Below, one piece after another: positions 22,123 to 33,595 of a stretch of 64,000 bases of DNA; within the stretch, counting starts at the first letter, position 1, and each line of letters starts with the position of its first letter. The stretch spans positions 412,366 through 476,365 of the forward strand of contig MU867079.1 in the NCBI GenBank assembly GCA_033725935.1. The letters are read 5' to 3'. Under the pieces are notes generated by a model. The model saw nothing but the letters and a program-made list of their open reading frames with translations. It was not told the DNA's origin and did not search any database. This DNA comes from Cladorrhinum sp. PSN259. Its lineage: Eukaryota > Ascomycota > Sordariomycetes > Sordariales > Podosporaceae. The position numbers and the translations under genes were made by a program.

Positions 22123-25100
22123 TTAAAACACACCAACACCATGCTGGGTAGGTACTTGAGTCAACACATCAAACGAACCAGTACCGATGCTTCCCAACTT
22201 TCCAACAACCAATCTGGATGATGGAGTAGCCAAGGCATCCCAATCACCGTCCAGGACTGCATCCTTGAGGAAACCTACAGTTGTTTCTATCATTATGACA
22301 CAAATTAGCATCTATCCATCAAAACACACATCTTACTGAGGGAAATGATATAAACTTACCATAACTCATCTTCGTAAACGGACTGACATTACCAGTCAAT
22401 CCCATCCGATTAAACGGACTGAACCCACCACCCCTCGTCATGAAATCGGCAATCAAGTTCAAGTGACGATTGTCTACGGCGATACCGTGGCCGCCGAAGA
22501 CACCGCTCAGCTCCCTCACAATGTTATTCCGTGCGGCCTCGACACCGTAAATCTCCAGAGTCTGATAGATATCGTTGGTCTGAATCCTGTTGGGGTTGAT
22601 GTAATCGCCGTAAGACTGCATAGCCTTGAGGTTGGCGCCATCAGTGTGAACCAACAACTCGCCCTTTTGCTTGCCAGAATCCGGGTCAAAAGTGGCGTTT
22701 CCAATGCGAGAAATCTGCTGAATGACCGACTTCCTGACTGCCTCCTGGACGATGCTGAGCATGAGAATCTTGGGGATGGAGACGTCGTATTCCAAAGTGA
22801 AATCAATCCACTCGCCGCCCGATTCGTCGCATCTGAATCTGACGACGCTGCTGTTCTTGTCCTTGATGCGAGTCTCGCGGGAGCGTTGGAGTTTCTCCTC
22901 GTCCTCATCACCGCTCTCGGGCGCGGGACTGCCGCCGTAGGCTTCGTCGTCAAATTCGAGCTGCTCCTCTCCATCCTCGGCATCATCATCCTCCCGCTGT
23001 AGTTGCTTCTGAATGGCATCATCGTCGTCATCATTAGGACCATAAGAAACAGCCTCAGACCGGTTCGCTCTTCTCTTGGCGCCAGAGGCATCGTCCTCGT
23101 CGTCGTCATCATCATCCTCATCAGCAACAGCAGCAGCACCAGCCCGATCACCACTGCCCTGACCACGGGCAGTCTCAACCGTGCCGACCTTGACGCTAAT
23201 ATCCGAAACCTCGGCTTGCGACTGGGTAATCTTCTTCTTGATCTCCTTCTTTGCCAAGCTGCAAAGCAAGGGGATGAACTTCTTCTCGACGGTGCTAAGC
23301 ACATCTTCAGTGCTGATGGCATACATGTCCATGTACTCCTTTGCCTCGAAGAACTTGAGTCTGACCTCAAAAGTCTTTGCAAGTGGCAAAGCCAAACCAC
23401 GGCCGACACGTTCCCGCACGACAGCCTCTTTGGTGACGTGCGCGAGCGGCAGGACGCTGATGCTCTTTGCGAACCGCTCACCGTCAGCTTCTGAGAGCTC
23501 AGGGTTGAGCACGAGGGTCATTGCTGGAGTCGAGATGTTTGCCGAAGCAGTCATCAAGATTTCACGAAGACGGGGAATACCCAGTGTGACGTTCTTTGCC
23601 GAGTGACCAGCCAAATGGAATGTGTTCAGTGTCATCTGTGTGGATGGCTCACCAACGGACTGACCAGCAACGATACCAACCGCCTCACCAGGCTCGACAA
23701 GTGAGCGGATATACTTGGCGGCCAAAATCTTCTCGGCCGTCTTGCGGGAAACCTGGCCCTTCTGAGACTCTGAACCCTTCTTCTCCTTGATGATGCCGTC
23801 CTTGTTGGTCTTGACGTAGTCCATCAGAGAGGCAAAGAACTTTTCTGAAGTGGCGAAGCCGTATCTGTTGGTGTCGATAATCGACGTAACTGGATCTTGG
23901 GGCTTGCTGGTGTTGGCAGACTTGATGACAGCCTTTTGCCTCTTGATGATGTCGTCCTTGTTCTCAAACATCTGCTGCAGCTTCTCCTCGTGATACTGGA
24001 TCTGAGGCAGCTGTGAGTCCAAGTTGCGGAGAACGAACTCAAAGTCATTGAGATACTTTTGCTTCGAGATGTCGATACCATCCTCACCAAACAGGAACTG
24101 AACAATCTGCCCATCTGAGTCTCTAACAGAAGTATCGTAAGACACTCTGAGACCCTCCATACCCTTGATCAAACACCTCTGGAGATAACCGGAGCGAGAT
24201 GTCTTGACGGCTGTGTCAATAAGACCTTCGCGACCAGCCATGTGATGGAAATAGTACTCCTGGGGACGGATACCAGTCAAGAAACGGTTGACAATGTAAC
24301 CACCAGCTCGTACATCCGTATCGAAAGGTCTGAAACTGGGAAGAGTCTTACCGCTGACCATGACGGGCACACGACGACCTTCAAGTGTCTGTTGACCAAG
24401 ATTGCAAGAAATCAGGTTGGCGTTGACAGGAGAACCCTTGGCACCGGAGATTGTCATACTTTGCATGTGGTTGTGCGGGAATGGCTTCTCCAGGCCGTCT
24501 GGCAAGCAGGTTTTTGTAATTTCACTTGAAAGCGCAGCGCAGCTCACGTTGGTAAGCAACTCCAGGCCCTCCTGCTTCTTGTCATCTCGGAGCACCTCCT
24601 CCAAACGCTTAAGAAGAAGGGGGTCATCCTTGGTAGGTTTCTGTTCCTCGAGAGACACGTACTTGGCCGCAACCTGGAGACCAATGTCTGCCGCTGCCTT
24701 GATCTTGTCCCTGCGGTCTTGCTCACCCTGCGGAGTCATGCGGAGATCGTCCATACCGCAAGTGAAGGCAATCATGGCCAAGTACCGGGTCAACAGACGA
24801 CCCATGGCACTGAGCAGCTTGCCGGCGACTGATGGGCCATAGACTTCGTGCACAGCATGGATGAAACCACCGTCGCTGGGACCGAGCTGAGACTTGTCGA
24901 GAATACCGCTGATGAACTCACCATCGCGGATCGCGACATTGCCTTCTTCTGGTGCGTGCTCGCCCCAGCTTCGGCTCTTGATCTTGGCAGAAGAGTTCAT
25001 CCACAAGTCACCGCAGTTATGCGGCTTGATGTTTTTGAGGATGGTAGTAATAATCTGTTTGCCAGTCCAGCGGGGAACAGGCTTGATAATTGCGGGAGGG

Positions 25101-27398
25101 ACGGTAATGATACGCTCGCTCGTGATGTGGCCGCTCTCTGGTCGGAGGGCGGCATAGATGAGCTGCATGTAATCGCCTTTGTGGAAAAAGGTGTCCTTGT
25201 TGCAGAGAATGACGGAAACTGACAAGTGATCCTGAATCAAACCACGAAGGGGGTTTCCTGCAGTTCCGGAAATGTACTGATGATCCGTGTCTGCGAGTGA
25301 CAGCGCCTCGGCTCTTGCAACCTCGTTCTGGGGGAAATGCATGTTCATCTCGTCACCGTCGAAATCGGCATTGTATGTGTTACAGTTGGCGTAGTGCATG
25401 CGAATTGTCCTCTCACTTGGTAATACTCTGACGCGGTGACCCATCATAGAGGGCTTGTGAAGTGTTGGCTGACGGTTCATCAGGACCACATCACCATTAG
25501 TGAGATGTCTGTGGACCTTTTTGTTTCTGATGTTGCCAAAGTTATTTGTGGATGGGGCGAGGAGCTGGTTTGCGAGAGCCACACGTTCTTCGGCCGACTT
25601 GTTCCGTAGGTTCACAATCTGACCATTCTCGTTCTCGATAGCCGAGGCACCTGGCCATTTGTCGACACCGTTGATAACAGCTTGCTGAAGATCTCTAAAG
25701 TTGTGGCTGGTTACAGGTTCTGGGTAGGTGAGCTTCTTTGCGAAAACAGGGGGAACACCGATTTCGCTGGTCTCAATATTCGGATCGGGCGAAATGACGG
25801 ATCTGGCAGCATAGTTCACACGCTTGCCCATCATGTTCTTTCTAAACAGACCTTCCTTCTTTTCGAGCTTCTGCTTGATACCCTCCTCGTTTCTCTTCGC
25901 TGCGGCGCCTTGCACTGGGTTCTTGTCGCGATCCATCAAACTATTGACGGAATCCTGGAGTTCAGTCCATGCCTGGTACAGCGAGTTCATATCACGAGGT
26001 CTTCTGCCCTCGCTGGCCGCAGCATCCTTGCCGTGACCGATTTCTCGCGAGATCTGTGCGACTGAGTCGGCGGATGAGAGAATCTTCTTGTAGAGACTGT
26101 TTTGTTCGGCTTCGGTAATCTGCGCATCGCCCATGCGGGCTTCTGGGCGGTATCGATTGGGTGGAACGAGGAGCGTCTGGATGAAGAACATGTCGGCCGT
26201 CATGGGCTTGCTGTTTCTCGTTTTGGGTCGCGAGTTGAAGAGAAGGAAAAGAATTTCTTGCTCCTTCGCGAACAGGAGGTCTAATCTCTTCTTGACCTCG
26301 AGGGAGCTGAGGAATCGTTGTGGAAGCTTTGCCGATTTCGTGACCGTCTTGGGTCCCTTGGATTTTTTTGAGCTCTCGCCCATGACAACGTCGCCGTTTT
26401 CGTCGAGATCCTCCCCTTCTCCTTCGCTACCCGGTTCCTCTGCCGAATCCACGTCGGCAACGCCCTCATCCATGTCTACATCACCCTGCTGATCCTTCTT
26501 AAGGCGCACGGCGAGCGCGTCAGTTCGTCTCCGTCCAGCCATGGCCATAGCTGCCATCTCCTTGGGGCTAAGCTCGCGCTCAAAGATCTTGACAAAACGG
26601 TCCTTGCGGTAAACGGGTGAAATGCCATCGCAAGATCTGCATTTCTTCTCCTTGACCATCAAGCCGAGGAATTCCTTGACGAGAAACCTTCTCATCTCGG
26701 AAGCGCCTTCGTGCTTGCCCTTTTTGATGTCGCCCGCGCTAATCTTTGTCCTGTACTCCTTCAGAACTTGGCGCACATACGCTTCTCTGGCGCGCATGGT
26801 TTCGTCGACGTTGCTGGTCTCATCCTCGGCCTCGTCGCCCTCGAATTTGGGAACATCGTCAAGCGTCAAGCTCTTGAGTGACTCTCCAAGTCCATTGTCG
26901 GCCATGGAGTCGATCATCTGAGCCTCGTGGAGCAAACCATACTGAAGGAGACGGAACATGCAGGCGAAGCGGTGGACCTCTCGGCGGGGCAGTCGGAAAC
27001 GGTGGCAGTAGACACATTGAGACCGAAGCAACCGGTACATCTGGTCCATAAATACTGGGTGGTAGACTGGGACGGGAAGCTCGATGTGGCCGGGATGGCC
27101 AGGACATTGCGCCTGGTTTAGACCGCAGGTTCGGCATCTGCAAACACATCCAAAGTCAGTCAGGCAAAGCCAGTCCAGCAGCCGCGCGCCATTTGCGACA
27201 GTTGGAAAAGGCTTACGGAGCATCGCCCCATGATCCAAGAGCAGGGTCATAGAGACCGCCGGGCACTGGGGTGAGGAGGGAATCGAAGGTCGTCTCATTT
27301 TCGATTCTTCGGACAGAGATTGCGCGGATCTCGTCGGCCGTCAAAAATGTGAACTCGACGCTGTCGAGCGAGGACGATACTGGTTGTGAAATATTCAT
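22123..27398 (-). CDS. rpa190: DNA-directed RNA polymerase I largest subunit (A190)
   Basis: Three exons are inferred: 27398-27217, 27137-22360 and 22286-22123, with introns of 79 nt (27138-27216) and 73 nt (22287-22359), giving 1707 residues. The protein is the catalytic subunit that transcribes rDNA in the nucleolus. Landmarks: zinc ligands CRTC...CPGH from residue 62, the active-site aspartate loop NADFDGDEMNMHF near residue 650, bridge-helix region GREGLIDTAVKTSRSGYLQR, and VGEPSTQMTLNTFHLAG. A long acidic insert (runs of D/E, around 23000-23150 in DNA) sits in the jaw region, usual for Pol I. The last exon restores the conserved ending ETTVGFLKDAVLDGDWD; without that splice the frame stops in unrelated residues. 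The start at 27398 (MNISQPV) is preferred to an in-frame ATG nine bases upstream. Confidence 0.95.
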
Positions 27399-28346
27399 TA
27401 CGGGCAAGTTATTGGCGTGTTACCGCGCAGCCCAGCTTTGCATTTTCTTTTTATTGGGAGTGACTTCCTCGATCCTCGCTTCGCAAAAGTCAAACAGAAA
27501 CCTTCAATTGGCGACCGGGTGGTGGGGAATTTGGAGAGCAAAGCTCCCAGCGAAAAAGAATATTTTTTGGCGGTGACAATTGGCAGAAACCCCAGGTGCA
27601 TGTGGGCCAGCTCACTATCAGATGCCAAGACATGCATCGGCGGAGCCAAGCCAAAGTTGCAAGAACCTTGAAAGTCAAGGCCCAAGCTGTTCAACTTTGC
27701 ATCAATCGACTCATTCTATTATTTCGATCAAAGAGTATAACTGATGGATACAGTCTTGTACACACATTGGATGCCACCAATGGGGCTGCTGGGTTAAATG
27801 TCAAGGATGGAAGCTCTGCTTCTCTACCAAAAGCTCTCCTCGCCGTCGACATTGCTGTTATCGAGGTGATGCCTTCTCGATACCATACTGCATATCGCAC
27901 TCCTTTTCTGCTCCTAACATCAAATGATACGTGATACATTTGGTTTCTTAGTCCTTATTATTATTTTCGGGATACCTCTTCCGACGTTTTCATGGTGTTA
28001 CTGTTTGAGAGCCCTGTTTCTCCCCCGCATCCTCGAATGCGGGGTATGGCAATTGAGGGAGGACTTCCCGGAGATGCGCTTCCTCGGCTTCTTGTTTGTA
28101 TTTGGAGGCGATTTAGCGTCCTGATCCTCGGAGTATCGCGGTTATTCAAGGAGTGGCTTATTTTTAATAAATATCCGCTTGTACATATTTTATTCTACAC
28201 AAGGGCGCGTGCAACGCCCATGTTGATACATTACATCTCGTTCTTTGTGTCTGTCTTCAAGTTGACTTTTGTGAGTATTTATAACCAACGAAGGAAGTCT
28301 TATGAGATCTGCTGTTGACATCATCACCTCCCTACAGTAAACTTCC
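27399..28346. other. divergent promoter region between rpa190 and the GST-kappa gene
   Basis: No coding frame is convincing. A perfect 8-bp inverted repeat, CCCCGCAT and ATGCGGGG with a six-base loop, lies at 28023-28044. The two genes diverge from here, so it must hold both promoters. Confidence 0.5.
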
Positions 28347-29375
28347 ATGAACAACATCCTCAAGATGGCAGCAAAACCAAAAATCACACTCTACGTCGAC
28401 ACCGTCTCACCCTTCGCGTATGAGGCCTATCATCTTTTACGCGTATGTATCTAACTCGGCGTGTTTTAAATCATGGACTTACTCTAATGATACTCTGCAT
28501 AGCATGACCCGACCTTCCAATCATGTGAAATCGAATATGTCCCCATATTCTTGGGCGGTTTGATGCACAAGGTATTTCCAGTTACTTCTTCACTCCTCAT
28601 CTGAACCAGTGACTTATTGTTTCCTGTACGTGTAGTGCAACAATACCCCGCCGATCAAAATTAAGAGTACGTTTTCCATCCAACCCACCGTCTTGTTTTC
28701 GTGCACACATGCTAAACAATGTCACAGATAAGGATATCTGGTAAAGCCATGCCCGCATACCACACGAGCCTTGTGAAACTCGGTTCTGGTGCTGATGATT
28801 ATCCCAGGATCAACAAGGAACGACTCCGCTGGGCCCAGAACTTCAACATCCCCATGCTCTCCCCCGGCCTCCCACCCGATTTCCCGGCCCCATCACTGCC
28901 AGTTATGAGAGCTCTATGCGCCATTCAAGACGACAGGGACAAACTGATCAAAGCTCTCGACGTGCTGTTCAAGAAGCACTGGGTTGAGGGCGTTGCCACG
29001 CATAAACCCGAGATCCTCAAACAGACGTTGGAAGAGATCTTTGGGAAGGAAGAGGCAGAGAAGAGTATGTTCTATCTAACCTTGTCATTGCGTGCCCCTT
29101 TATTAGTGCAGCTTGTATAGGTTTTACTAAACACATGCATTGAAACAGTCCTCACAGCAGCCTCAACGACAGCCAAACCCAACCTCCTCGCAAACACGGA
29201 TAGAGCGTTCGCCGAGGGCGCTTTCGGCCTGCCCTGGTTCAGTTGCACAAATTCCAAGGGAGAGAAGGAAGGGTTCTGGGGTGTAGATCACATGGGCCAG
29301 GTCGTCCAGTTCTTGGGGCTTCAGCCGCTCGTTGGTAGTGGACAGCAAAATAAGGGGTGGAAGGCTTTGCTTTGA
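28347..29375 (+). CDS. kappa-class glutathione S-transferase (DsbA/HCCA-isomerase fold)
   Basis: Six exons: 28347-28442, 28503-28571, 28636-28666, 28728-28740, 28808-29064 and 29149-29375, giving 230 residues. All joins keep frame and each intron has GT-AG; the last has a TACTAAC branch site. Exon 4 is only 13 nt long. The N-terminus ITLYVDTVSPFAYEAYHLL is the thioredoxin-like strand-helix with the catalytic serine of SPF. Near the C-terminus, FGLPWF and FWGVDHMGQVV are the family's cis-proline and dimer/active-site regions. Kappa enzymes conjugate glutathione in mitochondria or peroxisomes; a related bacterial isomerase acts on hydroxychromene carboxylate. A second ATG at 28365 has a better context (A at -3, G at +4) and may be the true start, giving 224 residues. 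No obvious targeting peptide. Confidence 0.88.
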
Positions 29376-30712
29376 GCTTTTTTTTTTTTTTAATCAACAC
29401 CCACAATCTACTTACGAACTTTTCTGAAAGTAATCTACATGTAAGAGGCGTGTAATACGAGGGCCTAGGAGAAAGCGGGGGGCAGAATGAGCAGTAGGAT
29501 GTAAATAGATAAGGTTTGTTATTTGGTTTACAAGAAGAAGAAAGAAGAAAAAGAAAAGGATAAAGATTTACTTTCTTCATGCTTATAAAACCCGATGGCA
29601 TTTTGTTCCCAGGGTTTTTTTTTTTTTTTCCTTTCTTTCTTCCTCAAGGCTCGCAAACCGGGTGGGGGGTACTTGAGATTCCCACAGCCATATCTATCAG
29701 AAAGAGAACCTGTACAAAAACAACGCAAAGCCTCCAAAAAAAAAACCCCTTTGACGTTCCTCTTCACAAGTTTTCAGGAAATTATTATAATTTCCATTTC
29801 AAAGCTGGTTATACAACCCCCATACCCATAGACGGGAGAGGCATCGAGCAGAAGGTGCATCGCATCGCATCGCATCGTATCGTAGAGAGATGAGTGACAA
29901 AGTACTTGACAACAGTGATGGATGATAAACACGCACGCACACACACACACACCAGCCATTCTAAAACATGCAAACATCTGAATCGCAATAAATAATAAAA
30001 AGAAAGCAGCTCGAGTTTCCAAGTAAAATTACACACACAAAAAAGAAAATTGGGCAGAAATAGATGGAAGAGTAGCGGCAAAGAAACAAGATTGGGGATA
30101 ACTAACTGGGAATAGCATCACAGATCCATATCCTCAAAGATCAACACCAAGATATCAACAAGCATTGCATGGAACCCTTGAACTCACTGAAGATGGTAGT
30201 GCCCCACCATCACTAACAACAACAAAAGACAAGGACAGGGAAGCGAGACGCGCCCAAACGCGCGTGTGGAGTTCTTGTTTTGAACCACACCCCATGCCGC
30301 CACCAACACTGCAGGGAATAGAGTTCGCGTCATATTCTGGAGAGAAAAGGGGAACGCGTCGTGGACATCAAGTGTATCACAAGAGAGCAGATTGTGGCAT
30401 GTCAAGATCTTCGCTTTCATGATCAAGGCGTTTAGTATTAGCAGCATCCCATTGCTTCTCCTCTTGTCCCAGAGGAAGAAACCATGCCGCCGTTTGGGTA
30501 ATGTACAAAGCCAGTAATAAAACCATCGCAAATAAGAACGCCGTTATTTCCCCATTGTGCCGTGAATGAACCCTTTCGTCAATCAAAAGCAGTGTCCCCC
30601 AAAAGGTATGTGTGAAAAAGTCATGAACCACCCAAAGAACCCCAAGTCGCTACCGTTCCCGAAACCCTCAACTTGCTTGTGTAAAAAGAAGTAATGGCTA
30701 GGAAGTCAGCGC
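29376..30712. other. convergent intergenic region
   Basis: This is the shared 3' flank of the GST-kappa and H3 genes. It contains A/T runs, a (GCATC)n stretch at about 29856-29880 and a (CA)n tract near 29935-29951. No coding frame is convincing. Confidence 0.6.
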
Positions 30713-31260
30713 TTAGTTGCGCTCACCACGGAGGCGACGAGCGAGCTGGATATCCTTCTGCAGAGGTTGTTAGAATCAAGTCCCAAGTGAAAGGGTCAAG
30801 TGAAGAGTGCGAACGTACCGACTGGATGGTGACACGCTTGGCGTGGATGGCGCAGAGGTTGGTATCCTCGAAGAGGGAGACGAGGTAAGACTCGACGGAC
30901 TCCTGGAGGGCACCGATGGCGGAGCTCTGGAAGCGGAGGTCGGACTTGAAGTCCTGGGCAATCTCACGAACCTGTGCAGGGGAGAGTCGCGTTAGTAAAC
31001 TGCTGTCGGTCGCGTCGCGGTCGCGATTGATTAAAGTGCAAACTTACGAGACGCTGGAAGGGGAGCTTGCGGATGAGAAGCTCAGTCGACTTCTGGTAGC
31101 GACGAATCTCACGGAGAGCGACGGTACCGGGCTTATAACGATGAGGCTTCTTGACACCGCCGGTGGATGGGGCGGACTTGCGAGCGGCCTTGGAGGCGAG
31201 CTGCTTGCGGGGAGCCTTGCCACCGGTGGACTTGCGAGCGGTCTGCTTGGTGCGAGCCAT
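30713..31260 (-). CDS. hH3: histone H3
   Basis: Three exons, 31260-31048, 30971-30819 and 30757-30713, with introns of 76 and 61 nt, give exactly 136 codons before the stop including Met. The tail ARTKQTARKSTGGKAPRKQL carries the usual K4, K9, K14 and K18, with K27 and K36 further on. The histone fold follows: STELLIRKLPFQRL, VREIAQDFKSDLRFQSSA, LVSLFEDTNLCAIHAKRVTIQ and KDIQLARRLRGERN. The first intron has a perfect TACTAAC branch site. It is the core nucleosome histone, here divergent from H4 at 33145, an arrangement known in Neurospora. Regulation in S phase is expected; a shared promoter element is listed separately. Confidence 0.98.
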
Positions 31261-31565
31261 TGCGACTGTTGTTATGTATGTAAGATGTGGTGGTTGATGA
31301 AAAGTGATGAAAAAAGTCGCAAGTTGCGATGTGGATTGATGGGAAAAGTGGGTGTGGAGATGTGGTGTGAGTTGAAAGAGGAAAGGAAATGGTGGGGGGT
31401 GCGAGGTTTAAGTAGGCGGCCTGCAAGCGGTCACGTTGGCGGCTGATTAGGTTGGCTTTCTTTTTTTTTGTGATTGTGCGGGTGCGCCTGCCTTCTTTTT
31501 TTGCGTTGATGTGCACGCTCGAAACCGGGGTCTGTTGCAATGCGAAATGGGTCAGATTGCTGCAA

Positions 31566-31576
31566 GCGAAACGCGC
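31566..31576 (-). promoter_or_regulatory. MCB/SCB-like element upstream of H3
   Basis: Plus strand reads GCGAAACGCGC, about 306 bases upstream of the H3 start. In the direction of H3 transcription it is GCGCGTTTCGC, the same as the element upstream of H4. It combines an ACGCG core and CGAAA, the cores bound by MBF/SBF-type APSES factors in fungi. Function is inferred from recurrence and resemblance only. Confidence 0.45.
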
Positions 31577-32953
31577 CTGATTTGGGAGGGAATTCGCCTT
31601 TGCAATTGCTGGTTGCTTTGGGCGCCGAATTATCATTGGTCCAAAAAAAGGTGCAACCAACGCATGGGCCACCATCTCTTGTGGGGAATGCCGCATTGCA
31701 TTGACGTTTGCCGCATGGGAATTCTTTGATTTGTTTGGGAACCAACCAGAGCGGGGGTACGTACCTTAATTCGAGATCCGCCACTGTAAGGCTGGACTCG
31801 AGATTGGTTTGGGGTTTGAAGTATTCTCGATGACTCTCTCAAGAGTTGGGAGTCTGCAGACCAGGATTTTGATTTTGAATAGATGCCAAATTTTGGGGTT
31901 CTGTGTTCTGGAAGCTGCCGAAACAAAGAGACGGGAGTTCTTGATCTCGGTGGCGGGGCCGATTAACATTGCCGTCAATGAGACTGGAAGCAGATAGACA
32001 GCACCGGAGAATTCAGAGTTTTTTTGCAGTGGCAAATATGACTGTTATTTTGCAACAAGTGAATAGCTTTGTGTGGGCAATTACGAGATATCTAGAATCC
32101 GGAATATCCTCGTGCCGTTCACTGTTTGTAAATGAGGTTTCAGCTACAGACAGACTGTGGAATAGATGGGATGAAGTCATCAGACCGCAGATATTTACTA
32201 CTATCACGACATGATCTTGTGACATGACATAACAGCAGGTAAGCTTCGAACCGTGGATAAGGATATGGGATTCGATATCCCCGCAACTCGGAACTCGACC
32301 TGGAACAAGGAGAGGGATAGAATAGAAACCCGTTCCCATATTATCCACCTGTCATTACGTACTGGCCCCCTTGGCAAGGTTGTGCATCGAGTACCCGGAG
32401 AATGTGACTGCATCCGCTGTGCCCGGCATCACGATTTTCTGGGGATGGAAGCCTCTCGACTCTGAGGAACTCCAGGAAAGAAGTGTGATCTTGGAGATGC
32501 GGGCCGCATCGGGTACGAACTGGGCTCCCAGCGGAGTCGGGATGACAGGTAGGTACGTACCGCAACAGGTATCCGCCCTGTAACAGAAATCACAAGTAAG
32601 ACAAAAGATCGAAATAAATCGAAATAGTATTAGCGCCAAACCTGGCAAAAGTTTCCCAGTTTTTTTGCTGGCACTTGTTTATCAAAAAAAAAATACGCGT
32701 CGTTGAAAATGGATGTTCGCTCGGAATGAAGGCAGTGGAGGAGGGCAGGGGTGAGGCCGAGCAGAAAGTGGGGCCTGTGTTGTTCCCGTGTTGCACCGTG
32801 TTTCTGCAAGGCACCCTGCGCCAATTTGGTACCCGCGTCTTCCAAATCAGCCAACAAGGAAGCAGGGAGCAGCGGTCAGAGCTGAGAAGCCCAAAAAAAT
32901 GGTGCACTCTTTTTTTCTGATTTTGGAGCGAGTGATTCTGATTTGATTTTGCA

Positions 32954-32963
32954 GCGCGTTTCG
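32954..32963 (+). promoter_or_regulatory. MCB/SCB-like element upstream of H4
   Basis: GCGCGTTTCG lies about 190 bases upstream of the H4 start. It matches the H3 element in the same orientation relative to the gene. See the H3 element for the interpretation. Confidence 0.45.
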
Positions 32964-33144
32964 TCAGCGAACGCAGCACCCATCCCGCCTTTCCCACTTT
33001 ACTTAAAGCCCGCCTTCTTCCCCACGTTCTCACCTCCCGAACATCTTCTTTCCCAACCCAGTTATCTTTGTTGTTCAGCCTCAACCACTCAACAACAACA
33101 CCAAAACCCATCTCCCACTTTTTACTTTTCACACATCCATCAAC

Positions 33145-33595
33145 ATGACTGGACGTAAGTTGCATCCATCATCTTCATCGTCATTGCTATCATCATCGTC
33201 GATGCATCGCATCCTTGCATGCATCGCTTGATTGACGGCGATGGCGTCTTCCACGGCGATGACGACGCGTTGCTAACCCATCTCTCTATACAGGCGGCAA
33301 GGGCGGCAAGGGCCTCGGAAAGGGCGGTGCCAAGCGCCACAGAAAGATTCTTCGCGACAACATCCAGGGTATCACCAAGCCCGCCATCCGCCGTCTCGCT
33401 CGTCGTGGTGGTGTCAAGCGTATTTCCGCCATGATCTACGAGGAGACCCGCGGTGTCCTCAAGTCCTTCCTCGAGGGTGTCATCCGTGACGCCGTCACCT
33501 ACACCGAGCACGCCAAGCGCAAGACCGTCACATCCCTCGACGTTGTCTACGCCCTCAAGCGACAAGGCCGCACCCTCTACGGCTTCGGCGGCTAA
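33145..33595 (+). CDS. hH4: histone H4
   Basis: Two exons, 33145-33154 and 33294-33595, with a 139-nt intron, give 103 residues including Met. The first coding exon is only 10 nt (MTG plus one base), so the gene is easily missed. The sequence [20 protein letters not shown] has the modifiable tail lysines K5, K8, K12, K16 and K20, followed by the standard fold through TLYGFGG. The intron right after the third codon is typical of H4 genes of filamentous ascomycetes. A short C-rich leader precedes the ATG. It pairs with H3 in the nucleosome core and is divergently arranged with it. Confidence 0.98.

Larger units (their letters stand above)
31261..33144. promoter_or_regulatory. divergent H3-H4 promoter interval
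   Basis: This 1.9-kb interval separates the start codons of H3 (minus) and H4 (plus). No coding frame in it looks real. It contains two copies of CGAAACGCGC, one near each gene, and an ATTGGT (reverse CCAAT) at about 31634-31639 on the H3 side. The middle (31750-32650) is unremarkable and could hold unrelated regulatory DNA. Confidence 0.6.

Noticed and set aside
22463..26492. Several plus- and minus-strand frames of 90-320 codons inside rpa190
   Set aside because: Shadows of the strongly biased codon usage of the polymerase gene; none has a domain.
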